Assembly: GCF_001902145.1 (NCBI RefSeq)
Contig: NZ_MRST01000025.1
Span: forward strand, 372,001-436,000
Direction of reading: 5' to 3'
Source of the DNA: Pseudomonas fluorescens
GTDB lineage: Bacteria; Pseudomonadota; Gammaproteobacteria; Pseudomonadales; Pseudomonadaceae
Length of the DNA stretch: 64,000 bases
The position numbers were made by a program, and so were the translations under genes. Within the stretch, counting starts at the first letter, position 1, and the number at the start of each line of letters is the position of its first letter. Shown piece by piece: positions 16,120 to 25,331 of the stretch. A model generated the notes under the pieces. That model saw only the letters and a list, made by a program, of their open reading frames with translations. It was not told the origin of the DNA and did not search any database.

Positions 16120-18063
16120 ATGAATATCAAGCAGAAGCTGACATGGGCGTTTGCGGCCATCGCGTGCGTGCCGGTCATCCTGGTCGCCATTATCGTGGTG
16201 CTGAACCTGCGCGAGGGTGCGCTGGCCAACTTCCTCGACAGCAGCGGCCGCGAGATCCGCCAGATCGACAATGGCATGCAGCAGTTTTTCGACGGCATCA
16301 GCCAGAATGTCGACTTCGTCGCCAAGGACCCGCGTGTGATCGCGGCCAAGAACCTCAAGAACTACGCCGGCGCCGATGCAGCGCAAATTCCGCTGACGCC
16401 GACCAACACAGAACTGCTGGCGATTTTCGATCAGTTCGCCAAAAGCCACCCCAGCACCGCCTACCTGTCCCTGGGCCTGAGCGATGGCGGCTACGCCAGT
16501 TGGCCGGACGACGCCAAACTGACGCAATACGACCCGCGCACCCGCCCCTGGTACCAGGCCGCCATTGCAGCGCCAGGCAAGACCGTGCGCACAGGCGCCT
16601 ACTACTGGGCCCCGGACGATGTGGTACTGATCGGCACAGTGCGCACCGTCACGGATGCCACGGGCAATGTCCTTGGGGTGGTTGGCCTGGACGTGTCGCT
16701 CAAGCAACTCACCGAGCTGGTGCGCACCATCAAGCTGGGCGACAGCGGCTACCTGATGCTGGTGGAAGCCGACGGCAACGTGCTGGTGGACCCCAGCGAT
16801 GCCACGCACAACTTCAAGCCCCTGGCGGGCCTGGGCGCGAACTACGCCGAACTGGCCAAGCATGGCGATGGCGTGACCGAGGTGAGCATCGATGGCGTGG
16901 CCTACATGGCTAACGTGGTCAGCTCCAAAGACTTGGGCTGGCGCTTTATCGGCCTGACCAAGCGTGACGAAGTGATGGCCGGCGCCACCCGCCTGACGTG
17001 GTTGATCGCGGCGATTGCCGCCGTACTGGCCGTGGTGTTCGCAATCGTCGGCGCCAGTTTCGCCCGTGTGATCGTGCGCCCGATTCGCGGTGTGGCCGAC
17101 GGCCTGCAGGAAATCGCCGAAGGTGAAGGCGACCTCACGCGCCAGCTCAAGGTGCAAGGCAAGGACGAAACCGCCAGCCTGGCCGGCTGGTTCAACCAGT
17201 TCCTGAGCATGATCGCGCAACTGGTGCAGCGCATCGGCAACGCCTCCTCAGACCTGCAAGCCGCCGCCGCCGACACCAGTGCAGTGGCCAACAATATGAA
17301 CCAGGCCGCCGGCCGCCAGCGCGAAGCCGTGGAACTGGTGAGCACCGCGTTCAACGAGATGGTCGCCACCGCCAACGAAGTCGCGCGCTCATGCAGCGCC
17401 GCCGCCACGAGTGCCGATGAGGGCTATCGCGACGTGCACACCGGTCAGCAGCACATCGGTGAAGCCACCGGCAGCGTGCTCAAGCTCAGCGAAAACCTGC
17501 AAAAATCCACACAGACCATGCAGTTGCTCGAGCAAGACAGCCAGAACATCAACACCATCCTCGACACCATCCGCTCGATTGCCGAACAGACCAACCTGCT
17601 GGCGCTCAACGCCGCGATCGAAGCCGCCCGCGCTGGCGACCAGGGCCGCGGCTTTGCGGTGGTCGCCGATGAAGTGCGTGCACTGGCACGTCGCACCGCC
17701 GACTCCACCGGCGAAATCGACAGCCTGCTGGGCAACCTGGCCCGCCGCACCCAGGAAGTCACCCAGCAGATGCAAGGCAGCTTGCTGGTGTCCAACACCA
17801 GCGTGGAGCGCATCCAGCAGGCCCGCGACAGCTTCGACAAGATCCGTGGTTCGGTGGACTCGATTCGCGACCAGAACACCCAGATCGCCACCGCCGCCGA
17901 AGAACAGCACCAAGTGGCCGAAGAGATCAACCGGCATATCGCGCAGATCCACGCCGACGCGCAGCTGGTGGAAGGCTTGGCGCATTCGGCGCAGACCGGT
18001 TCAGGGCGGCTGACTGATATTTCCGGCCAGCTCAATGGGCTGGTGGGGCGCTTCAAGTTCTGA
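16120..18063 (+). CDS. Methyl-accepting chemotaxis protein with dCache sensor
   Basis: A 647-residue chemoreceptor: TM1 about 8-29, periplasmic double-Cache domain about 35-285, TM2 about 294-316, HAMP, then the cytoplasmic signalling domain to the end. The tip sequence EQTNLLALNAAIEAARAG (from about residue 489) and AVVADEVRALARR are canonical. The sensor has YDPRTRPWYQAA and a downstream GAYYWAPDD. This resembles the Y-x-x-x-R-x-W-Y ligand motif of amino-acid-type dCache domains but with variations, so the ligand is open. The start MNIKQKLTWAF directly precedes TM1. The gene stands alone; a REP hairpin follows. Confidence 0.92.
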   Translation: MNIKQKLTWAFAAIACVPVILVAIIVVLNLREGALANFLDSSGREIRQIDNGMQQFFDGISQNVDFVAKDPRVIAAKNLKNYAGADAAQIPLTPTNTELLAIFDQFAKSHPSTAYLSLGLSDGGYASWPDDAKLTQYDPRTRPWYQAAIAAPGKTVRTGAYYWAPDDVVLIGTVRTVTDATGNVLGVVGLDVSLKQLTELVRTIKLGDSGYLMLVEADGNVLVDPSDATHNFKPLAGLGANYAELAKHGDGVTEVSIDGVAYMANVVSSKDLGWRFIGLTKRDEVMAGATRLTWLIAAIAAVLAVVFAIVGASFARVIVRPIRGVADGLQEIAEGEGDLTRQLKVQGKDETASLAGWFNQFLSMIAQLVQRIGNASSDLQAAAADTSAVANNMNQAAGRQREAVELVSTAFNEMVATANEVARSCSAAATSADEGYRDVHTGQQHIGEATGSVLKLSENLQKSTQTMQLLEQDSQNINTILDTIRSIAEQTNLLALNAAIEAARAGDQGRGFAVVADEVRALARRTADSTGEIDSLLGNLARRTQEVTQQMQGSLLVSNTSVERIQQARDSFDKIRGSVDSIRDQNTQIATAAEEQHQVAEEINRHIAQIHADAQLVEGLAHSAQTGSGRLTDISGQLNGLVGRFKF

Positions 18064-18093
18064 TGCCCGCCCATTAAAAGGCAGCACTGTACC

Positions 18094-18122
18094 GTGGCGA
18101 GGGAGCTTGCTCCCCTCGCCAC
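18094..18122. repeat. REP hairpin downstream of the chemoreceptor
   Basis: GTGGCGAG-GGAGC TT GCTCC-CCTCGCCAC forms a long near-perfect hairpin about 30 bp after the chemoreceptor stop. It could also protect or end the transcript. It has no T tract, so it is not called a terminator. Confidence 0.6.
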
Positions 18123-18222
18123 ACAGATTGTCGATTGCCTGCGCCACCTACCGACCACTTCATAAGCGGCCCACCCCATCATCGCAGTACCTGCAACAGT
18201 CTATTGCAGGACTCAAATGTAC

Positions 18223-18248
18223 TAACCGGTTACTTATCTTGCTAAAAT
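18223..18248. promoter_or_regulatory. Candidate gcd promoter with palindromic operator
   Basis: TAACCGGTTA (18223-18232) is a perfect 10-bp palindrome ending 10 bp upstream of a TAAAAT -10-like hexamer (18243-18248). The gcd start is 37 bp further on. The layout suggests a repressor or activator site for gcd. The cognate protein is unknown; the core AACCGGTT resembles the PtxS operator core but lacks its flanks. Confidence 0.4.
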
Positions 18249-18284
18249 CGCGTCTTTGCCCTCTCTCACTCGAGTCCATTCGAC

Positions 18285-20693
18285 ATGAAACGAGCATCGC
18301 GCGCCGCTGGCGTCTCTAGATTCTTACTCCTGGGCCTGGGCGTCGTCATCGCCCTGCTCGGCCTTGCGCTTGCCGTCGGCGGCGCCAAACTGGTCAGCCT
18401 GGGAGGCTCCTGGTACTTCCTGCTGGGCGGCGTGGTCATGGCCATTTCCGGGTTGCTGATTGCCCGCTGCAAGCCTGCCGGCGCCTGGTTGTTCGCCGCG
18501 TTTCTGGTGGCTACCGCCGTGTGGGCGGTGGCCGACGTGGGCCTGGAATACTGGCCGCTGTTCTCGCGATTGTTCATGTTTGCGGTGATCGGCGTGGTGG
18601 TCGCGCTGGTGTATCCATTGCTGGCCGGCAAACCGGCGCGGGGTGCCTATGGCGTCGCCGCCGTGTTGGCCCTGGGCGTGGCGGTGGCAGCGGGCAATAT
18701 GTTTGTCGCGCACCCCAGCGTTGCACCCACCGGTGCAGGCCCGGGCGTTACCCCGGTGGCGGCGGCCGATGCGCAGAAAGACTGGGCACACTACGGTAAT
18801 ACCGAAGGTGGCAGCCGTTTCGCCGCGCTGGACCAGATCAACCGCGACAACATCGACAAGCTCAAAGTCGCCTGGACCTACCACACCGGCGACGTGGCCA
18901 TCAGCGACGGCAACGGTGCCGAAGACCAGCTGACGCCCCTGCAGGTCGGCAACAAAGTGTTTATCTGCACCCCGCACAACAACCTGATCGCGTTGGATGC
19001 CGACACCGGCAAAGAACTGTGGAAGAACGAAGTCAACGCTAAATCGGCAGTGTGGCAGCGTTGCCGGGGCATGGCGTATTTCGACGCCAGCGCGCCGATT
19101 GCCCAGCCGACCCAGCCCAACAGCTCGCCGATCCTGGCCGCCAGCGTGCCTGCCGGTGCGCAGTGCCAGCGTCGCCTGCTGACCAACACCATTGATGCGC
19201 GCCTGATCGCCGTGGATGCCGACACCGGCAAGTTCTGCGAAGACTTCGGCACCCACGGCCAGGTGGACCTCAAGGCCGGCCTGGGCAATGTACCGGACAG
19301 CTACTACCAACTGTCCTCGGCGCCGCTGATGGCCGGCACCACCGTGGTGGTCGGCGGCCGCGTGGCGGACAACGTACAGACCGATATGCCCGGTGGCGTG
19401 ATCCGTGGCTTTGATGTGATCAGCGGCCAGATGCGCTGGGCGTTCGACCCAGGCAACCCTGAAGACAAGCAGGCCCCGACGGGCGACGCCACCTACGTGC
19501 GCAGCACCCCGAACAGCTGGGCGCCGATGTCTTACGACCCGCTGATGAACACGGTATTCCTGCCGATGGGCAGCTCCTCCACCGATATCTACGGCGTGGA
19601 GCGCACCCAGCTCAACCACAAATACGGCGCTTCGGTGCTGGCACTCGACGCCTCCACCGGTGCTGAGAAGTGGGTATACCAGACGGTCCACAACGACCTC
19701 TGGGACTTCGACCTGCCGATGCAACCAAGCCTGATCGACTTCACCCCGCCAGGCAGCGACAAGGCTGTGCCGGCCGTGGTCATCGGCACCAAGGCCGGGC
19801 AGATTTACGTGCTCGACCGCGCCACCGGCAAGCCACTTACCGATGTACAGGAAGTGCCGGTCAAAGCCGCGAACATTCCCAACGAACCCTATTCCCTCAC
19901 CCAGCCGAAATCCGTGGGCATGCCGCAGATTGGCGCGCAAACCCTGACCGAATCGGACATGTGGGGCGCCACGCCGTATGACCAGTTGCTGTGCCGCATC
20001 GACTTCAAGGGCATGCGCTACGACGGCCTGTACACCGCGCCGGGTACCGACAAATCCCTGAGCTTCCCGGGCTCCCTGGGCGGCATGAACTGGGGCAGCA
20101 TTTCCACCGACCCGGTGCACGGTTTTATCTTCGTCAACGACATGCGCCTGGGCCTGTGGATCCAGATGGTGCCCTCGCAAAACAAGGCCCAGGCCTCCTC
20201 AGGTGGTGAAGCGCTGAACACCGGCATGGGCGCCGTGCCGCTCAAGGGCACGCCGTATGCGGTGAACAAAAACCGCTTTCTGTCGGTAGCCGGCATTCCG
20301 TGCCAGGCACCGCCATTCGGCACCTTGACCGCCATCGACATGAAGACGCAAAAGGTCGCCTGGCAAGTACCGGTGGGCACCGTTGAAGACACCGGCCCGC
20401 TGGGTATCCGCATGCACTTGCCGATCAAAGTAGGCTTGCCGACCCTGGGCGGTACGCTGTCCACCCAAGGCGGCCTGATCTTTATCGCTGGCACCCAGGA
20501 TTTCTACCTGCGCGCCTTCAACAGCGGCAATGGCGATGAAATCTGGAAAGCCCGTCTGCCCGTGGGCAGCCAGGGCGGACCGATGACCTACGTGTCGCCG
20601 AAAACCGGCAAGCAATACATCGTCGTCACCGCCGGCGGCGCACGCCAGTCCACCGACCGTGGCGACTACGTGATCGCCTACGCCCTGCCGTAA
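18285..20693 (+). CDS. gcd: Membrane-bound PQQ-dependent glucose dehydrogenase
   Basis: An 802-residue quinoprotein. About five N-terminal transmembrane helices (residues 10-140) are followed by an eight-bladed PQQ beta-propeller. Propeller signatures include KDWAHYGNTEGGSRFAALDQ, the tryptophan-docking blades (DTGKELWKNEV, DASTGAEKWVYQT) and VHNDLWDFDLP with the catalytic-site aspartate. The enzyme oxidises glucose, and some pentoses, to the lactone in the periplasm and passes electrons to ubiquinone. Length and the immediately downstream OprB porin match the Pseudomonas gcd-oprB arrangement rather than the quinate/shikimate paralogue. Its side activity on xylose or arabinose could feed the pentonate pathway at 67-7568; that link is inference. 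Confidence 0.92.
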   Translation: MKRASRAAGVSRFLLLGLGVVIALLGLALAVGGAKLVSLGGSWYFLLGGVVMAISGLLIARCKPAGAWLFAAFLVATAVWAVADVGLEYWPLFSRLFMFAVIGVVVALVYPLLAGKPARGAYGVAAVLALGVAVAAGNMFVAHPSVAPTGAGPGVTPVAAADAQKDWAHYGNTEGGSRFAALDQINRDNIDKLKVAWTYHTGDVAISDGNGAEDQLTPLQVGNKVFICTPHNNLIALDADTGKELWKNEVNAKSAVWQRCRGMAYFDASAPIAQPTQPNSSPILAASVPAGAQCQRRLLTNTIDARLIAVDADTGKFCEDFGTHGQVDLKAGLGNVPDSYYQLSSAPLMAGTTVVVGGRVADNVQTDMPGGVIRGFDVISGQMRWAFDPGNPEDKQAPTGDATYVRSTPNSWAPMSYDPLMNTVFLPMGSSSTDIYGVERTQLNHKYGASVLALDASTGAEKWVYQTVHNDLWDFDLPMQPSLIDFTPPGSDKAVPAVVIGTKAGQIYVLDRATGKPLTDVQEVPVKAANIPNEPYSLTQPKSVGMPQIGAQTLTESDMWGATPYDQLLCRIDFKGMRYDGLYTAPGTDKSLSFPGSLGGMNWGSISTDPVHGFIFVNDMRLGLWIQMVPSQNKAQASSGGEALNTGMGAVPLKGTPYAVNKNRFLSVAGIPCQAPPFGTLTAIDMKTQKVAWQVPVGTVEDTGPLGIRMHLPIKVGLPTLGGTLSTQGGLIFIAGTQDFYLRAFNSGNGDEIWKARLPVGSQGGPMTYVSPKTGKQYIVVTAGGARQSTDRGDYVIAYALP

Positions 20694-20750
20694 CCGCCCT
20701 CTGTTCGCGCGGTGCTCCGGCACCGCGCTTTGTGTTTGGAAAGATCCCCC

Positions 20751-22013
20751 ATGACCCCTACTCCTCATACCGCCTGGCGCCTGGCGCTGGGCCTGGCATT
20801 TGCGGCCGCCCTGCCCGTTCAAGCCGACGACACCACCCTGACCGGCGACTGGGGCGGCCTGCGCCGCGAACTCGACGCACAAGGCGTGCGCTTTACCGGT
20901 GACTACAGTGGCGAGACCGCCTACAACGCCCACGGCGGCCAGCACCGTTCGGCGCGCTATTCGCAGAACCTCAAGCTCGGCGTGCAGTTCGACCTGGGCA
21001 AGCTCTACGGTTTCACCAACGGCGACCGCATCCAGCTGACCATCAACGACCGACGCGGCAACAGCGCCTCCGAGGACCTGGTGGGCAACCGCCTGCCGAT
21101 CCAGGAAAACTACGGCGGCCTCTACACGCGCCTCACCGAGCTGAGCTACGAGCGCACGCTGTTCACCCCGGCGCTGAACCTCAAGCTGGGCTATATGGCC
21201 ATGGGCAATGACCTTGGCGGCCTGGACAGCGGCATCCTGTGCAACTTCATGAACGCCGGGTTCTGCGGGCATCCGCTGAACATGTCCGGCGGCAGCGGCT
21301 GGGCCAACTACCCGAATGCGCACCTCGGTGCCCGGGTGAAATACGACTTTTCGCCCAACTGGCAACTGCGCGTGGCGGCGTTCAATGTCGACCCCTCCAG
21401 CAACGGCAACTCCAGCCGTGCCTGGCACCTGGGGCCCAAGCACACCACCGGCACCGTGGTGCCCATCGAGCTTATCTACAAGCATGCGGGCGCACTGCCC
21501 GGTGAATACAAGCTCGGGTATTACTACGACAGTTCCGATGTAAAACGCATTGGCAGCAACAAGGATGTCAGCGGGCGTGGCGGTCACTACCTCTTGATCG
21601 ACCAGGCTGTGTGGGCTTCCCAATCATCCCAAGGCCGTAGCCTGCACGCCTTCGGTCAATACTCCGCCGCCAGCGAAGCGGCCTCGCCGTTCACCAAGTG
21701 GTATGGCGCAGGCGTGGTGCTGTACAAGCCGTTCGAAGGTCGCCCGCGCGATACCGTCGCCCTGGGCTATGGCCGTGCGGTGCCGAACCCGCGCAGCCGT
21801 GATGTGCAGGAACTGGCAGCGTTCAACGCCGGCACGGCCTATCCCGACCTGGACACGGCCGAACAGCTGATCGAACTCAGTTATGGCTACCAGGCCACGC
21901 CTTGGCTGACCTTGCGCCCGGATGTGCAATACATCATCGAGCCAGGGGCGTTTTCCGGGGAGAGCATCGACAATGCGCTGGTGCTGGGTTTGCAGGTCAA
22001 AGCGATGTTCTGA
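20751..22013 (+). CDS. oprB: OprB-family carbohydrate-selective porin
   Basis: A 420-residue outer-membrane porin. The start MTPTPHTAWRLALGLAF gives a signal peptide cleaved near PVQA/DD; an in-frame start 39 bp upstream is unlikely. The N-terminal LTGDWGGLRRELDAQGVRFTGDYSGE is the OprB family signature, and the protein ends in a beta-strand with terminal F (VLGLQVKAMF). It admits glucose and other sugars. It follows gcd by 57 bp, so periplasmic oxidation and sugar entry are coupled. Its stop is only 9 bp from the convergent stop of the PchR-like gene, at the left edge of the siderophore island. Pseudomonads carry several oprB copies, so the symbol denotes the family. Confidence 0.88.
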   Translation: MTPTPHTAWRLALGLAFAAALPVQADDTTLTGDWGGLRRELDAQGVRFTGDYSGETAYNAHGGQHRSARYSQNLKLGVQFDLGKLYGFTNGDRIQLTINDRRGNSASEDLVGNRLPIQENYGGLYTRLTELSYERTLFTPALNLKLGYMAMGNDLGGLDSGILCNFMNAGFCGHPLNMSGGSGWANYPNAHLGARVKYDFSPNWQLRVAAFNVDPSSNGNSSRAWHLGPKHTTGTVVPIELIYKHAGALPGEYKLGYYYDSSDVKRIGSNKDVSGRGGHYLLIDQAVWASQSSQGRSLHAFGQYSAASEAASPFTKWYGAGVVLYKPFEGRPRDTVALGYGRAVPNPRSRDVQELAAFNAGTAYPDLDTAEQLIELSYGYQATPWLTLRPDVQYIIEPGAFSGESIDNALVLGLQVKAMF

Positions 22014-22022
22014 TCGCCTGCC

Positions 22023-23006
22023 TCAGCCAGCCCCCAAGGATTTGCCGCGGCCACCGTTCTTGAGCATCGACGGGTTGATCCCGAACTGTTTACGGAACGC
22101 CGTGGCAAAGTGACTGGCGTTGGCATACCCCAGGTCCGAGGCGATGCGCATCACTGATTCATCGCCGCTCATCAAGCGGCTGCGCGCCTGGATCATGCGA
22201 GTCTGCTGGAACATGCCGTAGACGCTGTTGGAGAACAGTTGGCGGAACCCGCGAGTCAGCTTGGGCTGGCTCAAGCCGGATTCACGGGCCAACTCCGACA
22301 GGCTCGGCGCCTTGCCCAGGTCTTCCAGTAAACGATCGCGAGCACGCACCAACCGCTGACGGTCGGTGTGACTGACCCGGCAGGTGCATTCAGCGTCCTG
22401 GCGCGCTTCCAGGAACAAGCTCACCAGCGTGACACTCTGCCCGTACAACCACAGGCTGCTGCGTGGCTGGGCCGGCGCCAGCTGGGTGCCGTGGTCCATG
22501 GCCAGGCCGAGCATGTGCGCGGTGGCGCTCATTTCGCCGCTGCGATGGCCGTCGAGGAAGCAATGCTCGCAGGCCAAGGCCTTGTTCAGCAGCGGGTCGA
22601 GTTTCAATTCCCACTGGGCGAGCAGCTCGGGGCGGATCATCACGGTGATGTTGTCGATTTCGCCGTGCTGGTGATAAAGGCCATGGCGGCAGCGACCAAA
22701 GCTGATATTGCCCGCGCCTTCATCAATCGCATAGCGACGTTGCCGGCGCCCATCATGGAAGCTGCACGCAGCCTTGCCCTTGAGCAGGTTGGTAAAACTG
22801 AAGTGGATGCATTCGCTGTCGTCCTGCAGCGGCAGTTCAACCGGCTGCTCGAACGTGCTTTGCCAGCGCACGATATCCAGGCCCTCCTGCAGCGTCATGC
22901 GGGTGACGCGGCAATGCGCCCCTGGCCCGAGATCGCTCCCATACCCGCCCGTAATGATTCGCGAGACTGGCATCGGCTCCCCTGCGCCTCCTTGAACGGC
23001 TGACAT
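22023..23006 (-). CDS. pchR: PchR-like AraC-family regulator
   Basis: A 327-residue AraC-family protein. The C-terminal domain has two helix-turn-helix units (SLSELARESGLSQPKLTRGF and VMRIASDLGYANASHFATAF). The N-terminal part (about 1-215) matches the PchR layout, in which the ferri-siderophore acts as inducer. An AGGAG ribosome site precedes the ATG. It is divergent from a TonB receptor. The 34-bp box at 23026-23059 starts 20 bp upstream of this gene, so autoregulation is likely. The same box occurs before both other island operons, which points to one activator. The symbol reflects similarity; the ligand should be the island's own siderophore and not pyochelin. Confidence 0.85.
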   Translation of the reverse strand: MSAVQGGAGEPMPVSRIITGGYGSDLGPGAHCRVTRMTLQEGLDIVRWQSTFEQPVELPLQDDSECIHFSFTNLLKGKAACSFHDGRRQRRYAIDEGAGNISFGRCRHGLYHQHGEIDNITVMIRPELLAQWELKLDPLLNKALACEHCFLDGHRSGEMSATAHMLGLAMDHGTQLAPAQPRSSLWLYGQSVTLVSLFLEARQDAECTCRVSHTDRQRLVRARDRLLEDLGKAPSLSELARESGLSQPKLTRGFRQLFSNSVYGMFQQTRMIQARSRLMSGDESVMRIASDLGYANASHFATAFRKQFGINPSMLKNGGRGKSLGAG

Positions 23007-23025
23007 CGTAAATCTCCTGGCTGAC

Positions 23026-23059
23026 CGGATACGGCTCGAATCAGATCACATCAGGGTAG
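23026..23059 (+). promoter_or_regulatory. Candidate PchR-type activator box 1
   Basis: CGGATACGG at 23026-23034 and GGGTAG at 23054-23059, 34 bp in total. Spacing is the same as in boxes at 32471-32504 and, reversed, 32380-32413; 23 of 34 bases are shared with the second. It lies directly before a Fur-like site and the receptor gene, and overlaps the promoter area of the regulator gene. Confidence 0.75.
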
Positions 23060-23070
23060 AAGACCGCAAT

Positions 23071-23085
23071 TGATAATTATTAGCA
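23071..23085 (+). promoter_or_regulatory. Fur box for the first island receptor
   Basis: TGATAATTATTAGCA matches 13 of 14 defined positions of the 7-1-7 Fur pattern TGATAATnATTATCA. It is 11 bp after the activator box and 80 bp upstream of the receptor start. Iron repression plus siderophore activation is the known pch-type logic. Confidence 0.85.
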
Positions 23086-23165
23086 TTTGGAGCACTGCAC
23101 GCTTTATCAAACCGCCGCTGCCCCTGCGCAACGCCCCGATCAATCTGTTCAGTCAAGGTCTTATC

Positions 23166-25283
23166 ATGTCTGCACGAGGCAACACGACGACTACCCGTCA
23201 ATCTTGCTACAAATGTAATAGTATAACAATAGCAATTGCTTTGACACTGTCCCCTTCTGCCTTTGCCTCCGGCGAGCTATTGCAACTGCCCGCCTCGACA
23301 GTGACCGCACGCATGGCCCAGGAAGACCTCAAGGACGTGCCCATCAGCGTCAGCGTGATCAGCGGCGAACAGCTGCGCACCCAACGCCTCGACACCCTCG
23401 AAAGCGCCCTGCGCAACACCGCCGGCGTCAGCGTGAATTCTTCCGGCGGGCCGAATGATTTCAACGTGCTGATCCGCGGCGTCGGTTCGTTGTATCAAAT
23501 GTCCATGGATGACAGCTCGGTGGCGTTCAATATCGACGGCGTGCCGGTGTCGTCGCGCAGCCTGGGCTTCGGCACATTGGATATCGATCGCATCGAGGTG
23601 CTCAAGGGCCCCCAAGGCACACTGTCCGGCGCCATTGGTCAGGCCGGCGCGGTGAATATCACCACCCGCCAACCCACCCGCGAACTGGAAGGTTATGTGC
23701 GTGGCGAAGTCGGCCAGAAAGGCCAGTTCCTCACCGAAGGCGCCATCGGCGGCCCGCTCAGTGACCGCTTCAGCGGCCGCCTGGCAGTGCGGCGTGCCGG
23801 CTACGACAGTTGGATCGACAACGACCAGACCCACCACCCCATCACCAAGCCACGCAATGAAGCCTATCGCGGCAGCCTGCTGTGGGACCTCAACGATGAC
23901 ACCCACCTGTTGCTCAGCGCCGAACGCCAGCAAACCGAACGCGCCACCAACTCCCTGGTGTTGCGCCCCTACGGCAGCCACCCGAGCCTGGACCTGACGC
24001 CCGGCCTGTTCGACGACAACGACAAGACCACCGAGCGCTACACCCTCAAAGTCGATCACGACTTCGCCAACAGCCGCCTGACGTCCACCACGGCTACTGG
24101 CACCGCCGACTTCACGGGTTTGATCGCCTACGACAGCAAACTGATGGGCGCCCTCTACGGCACGCCCAGCGAGTTCTGGGTGGTGGACAAATCCTTCGAG
24201 CGCAGCTGGAGCCAGGACGTGCACCTGGGCTCACTGCCCGACGCTGAGGTGTTCTGGGTCGCCGGCGTCGCCGCCAGCCGCAACGAACGCAGCTACGATA
24301 CCCCGCGCAACACCTACGGCACGTCCGGCGCCAGGTTCCGCGACTTCACCACCACCACTTACGCAGGCTACGGCGAAGTGACCTTCCCCCTCAGCGAACG
24401 CCTGAAGCTCACCACCGGCTACCGCCACTCCTGGGACCGTAAGACTTACAACGGCCAATACTTCGCCGGCACCAGCGCCGTGGACGACTCGCGCAGACTG
24501 ACCGACCACTACGGCACCGGACGCGCCGCCCTGAGCTATGCGATCACCCCACAAACCAACGTCTACGTGCAACTGGCACGGGGCTATAAATCCGGCGGGT
24601 TCAATGACTATGCCTCCCAGGTCAGCGACAGCACGCCCTACAAGGCCGCCGTCAGCAAAGCCGCTGAACTGGGCTTCAAAAGCACGACAGAAGAGGGGCG
24701 TGGCAGCCTCAACGGCGCGCTGTTCTACACCCGCGTGCACGATGACCATTTGCTCGGCTATGACGCGGCGACCTTCGCCACCAACGCCTTCAACGCCGAC
24801 ACCCGCACCCGCGGCGCCGAACTGGAAGGCAGCTGGCGCTTCGACCAGGGCCTTACCCTGGCCGCCAGCGCCACCTACCTCGATGCCAAGATCACCCGTG
24901 GCGTGCAAGGCATCCAGGCCGGTGACGTCGCAGCCGGCAACCGCACCCCGGATGTGCCACGCTGGAGCGCCAACCTCAACGCCAGTTGGAAGCACCCATT
25001 GGGCAGCATCGCCAGCCTGGGTGATACCACTCTCAACACCAGCCTCAATTACCACCTGGTGGGTGAACGCGCGGCCGATCCGCAGAATCATTTCAACCTG
25101 GATAACTACGAGAAGCTCGACCTGCGGGCTGGGCTGGAGAGCAGGTTCGGGGAAGTTTATGCGTTCGCCGACAACCTGTTGAACCAGACGTACGACACCT
25201 ATGGTTTCTACAGTGAGCCGGTAGCCTATGGCGGGCCATCGCGGCGGCGTACGTTGGGCCTGGGCTATACCTATCAATTCTGA
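23166..25283 (+). CDS. FyuA-like TonB-dependent ferri-siderophore receptor 1
   Basis: A 705-residue outer-membrane receptor. The start MSARGNTTTTRQ gives a signal peptide ending AFAS/GE; an upstream in-frame start at 23070 would overlap the Fur box and is rejected. The plug (VPISVSVISGEQLRTQR, RIEVLKGPQGTLSG, AVNITTRQPTRELEGY) and C-terminal strand (RRRTLGLGYTYQF) are intact. It belongs to the group containing the yersiniabactin receptor FyuA. The gene at 26183-28330 is a close paralogue with long identical runs such as PTRELEGYVRGEVG. Box, Fur site and a divergent PchR-like gene make it the regulated receptor for the island's product. Confidence 0.88.
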   Translation: MSARGNTTTTRQSCYKCNSITIAIALTLSPSAFASGELLQLPASTVTARMAQEDLKDVPISVSVISGEQLRTQRLDTLESALRNTAGVSVNSSGGPNDFNVLIRGVGSLYQMSMDDSSVAFNIDGVPVSSRSLGFGTLDIDRIEVLKGPQGTLSGAIGQAGAVNITTRQPTRELEGYVRGEVGQKGQFLTEGAIGGPLSDRFSGRLAVRRAGYDSWIDNDQTHHPITKPRNEAYRGSLLWDLNDDTHLLLSAERQQTERATNSLVLRPYGSHPSLDLTPGLFDDNDKTTERYTLKVDHDFANSRLTSTTATGTADFTGLIAYDSKLMGALYGTPSEFWVVDKSFERSWSQDVHLGSLPDAEVFWVAGVAASRNERSYDTPRNTYGTSGARFRDFTTTTYAGYGEVTFPLSERLKLTTGYRHSWDRKTYNGQYFAGTSAVDDSRRLTDHYGTGRAALSYAITPQTNVYVQLARGYKSGGFNDYASQVSDSTPYKAAVSKAAELGFKSTTEEGRGSLNGALFYTRVHDDHLLGYDAATFATNAFNADTRTRGAELEGSWRFDQGLTLAASATYLDAKITRGVQGIQAGDVAAGNRTPDVPRWSANLNASWKHPLGSIASLGDTTLNTSLNYHLVGERAADPQNHFNLDNYEKLDLRAGLESRFGEVYAFADNLLNQTYDTYGFYSEPVAYGGPSRRRTLGLGYTYQF

Positions 25284-25331
25284 ACCGGCCAGGCAGCCGA
25301 CCTGGATTCCACCTGAGGTGCAGAGATCCAA

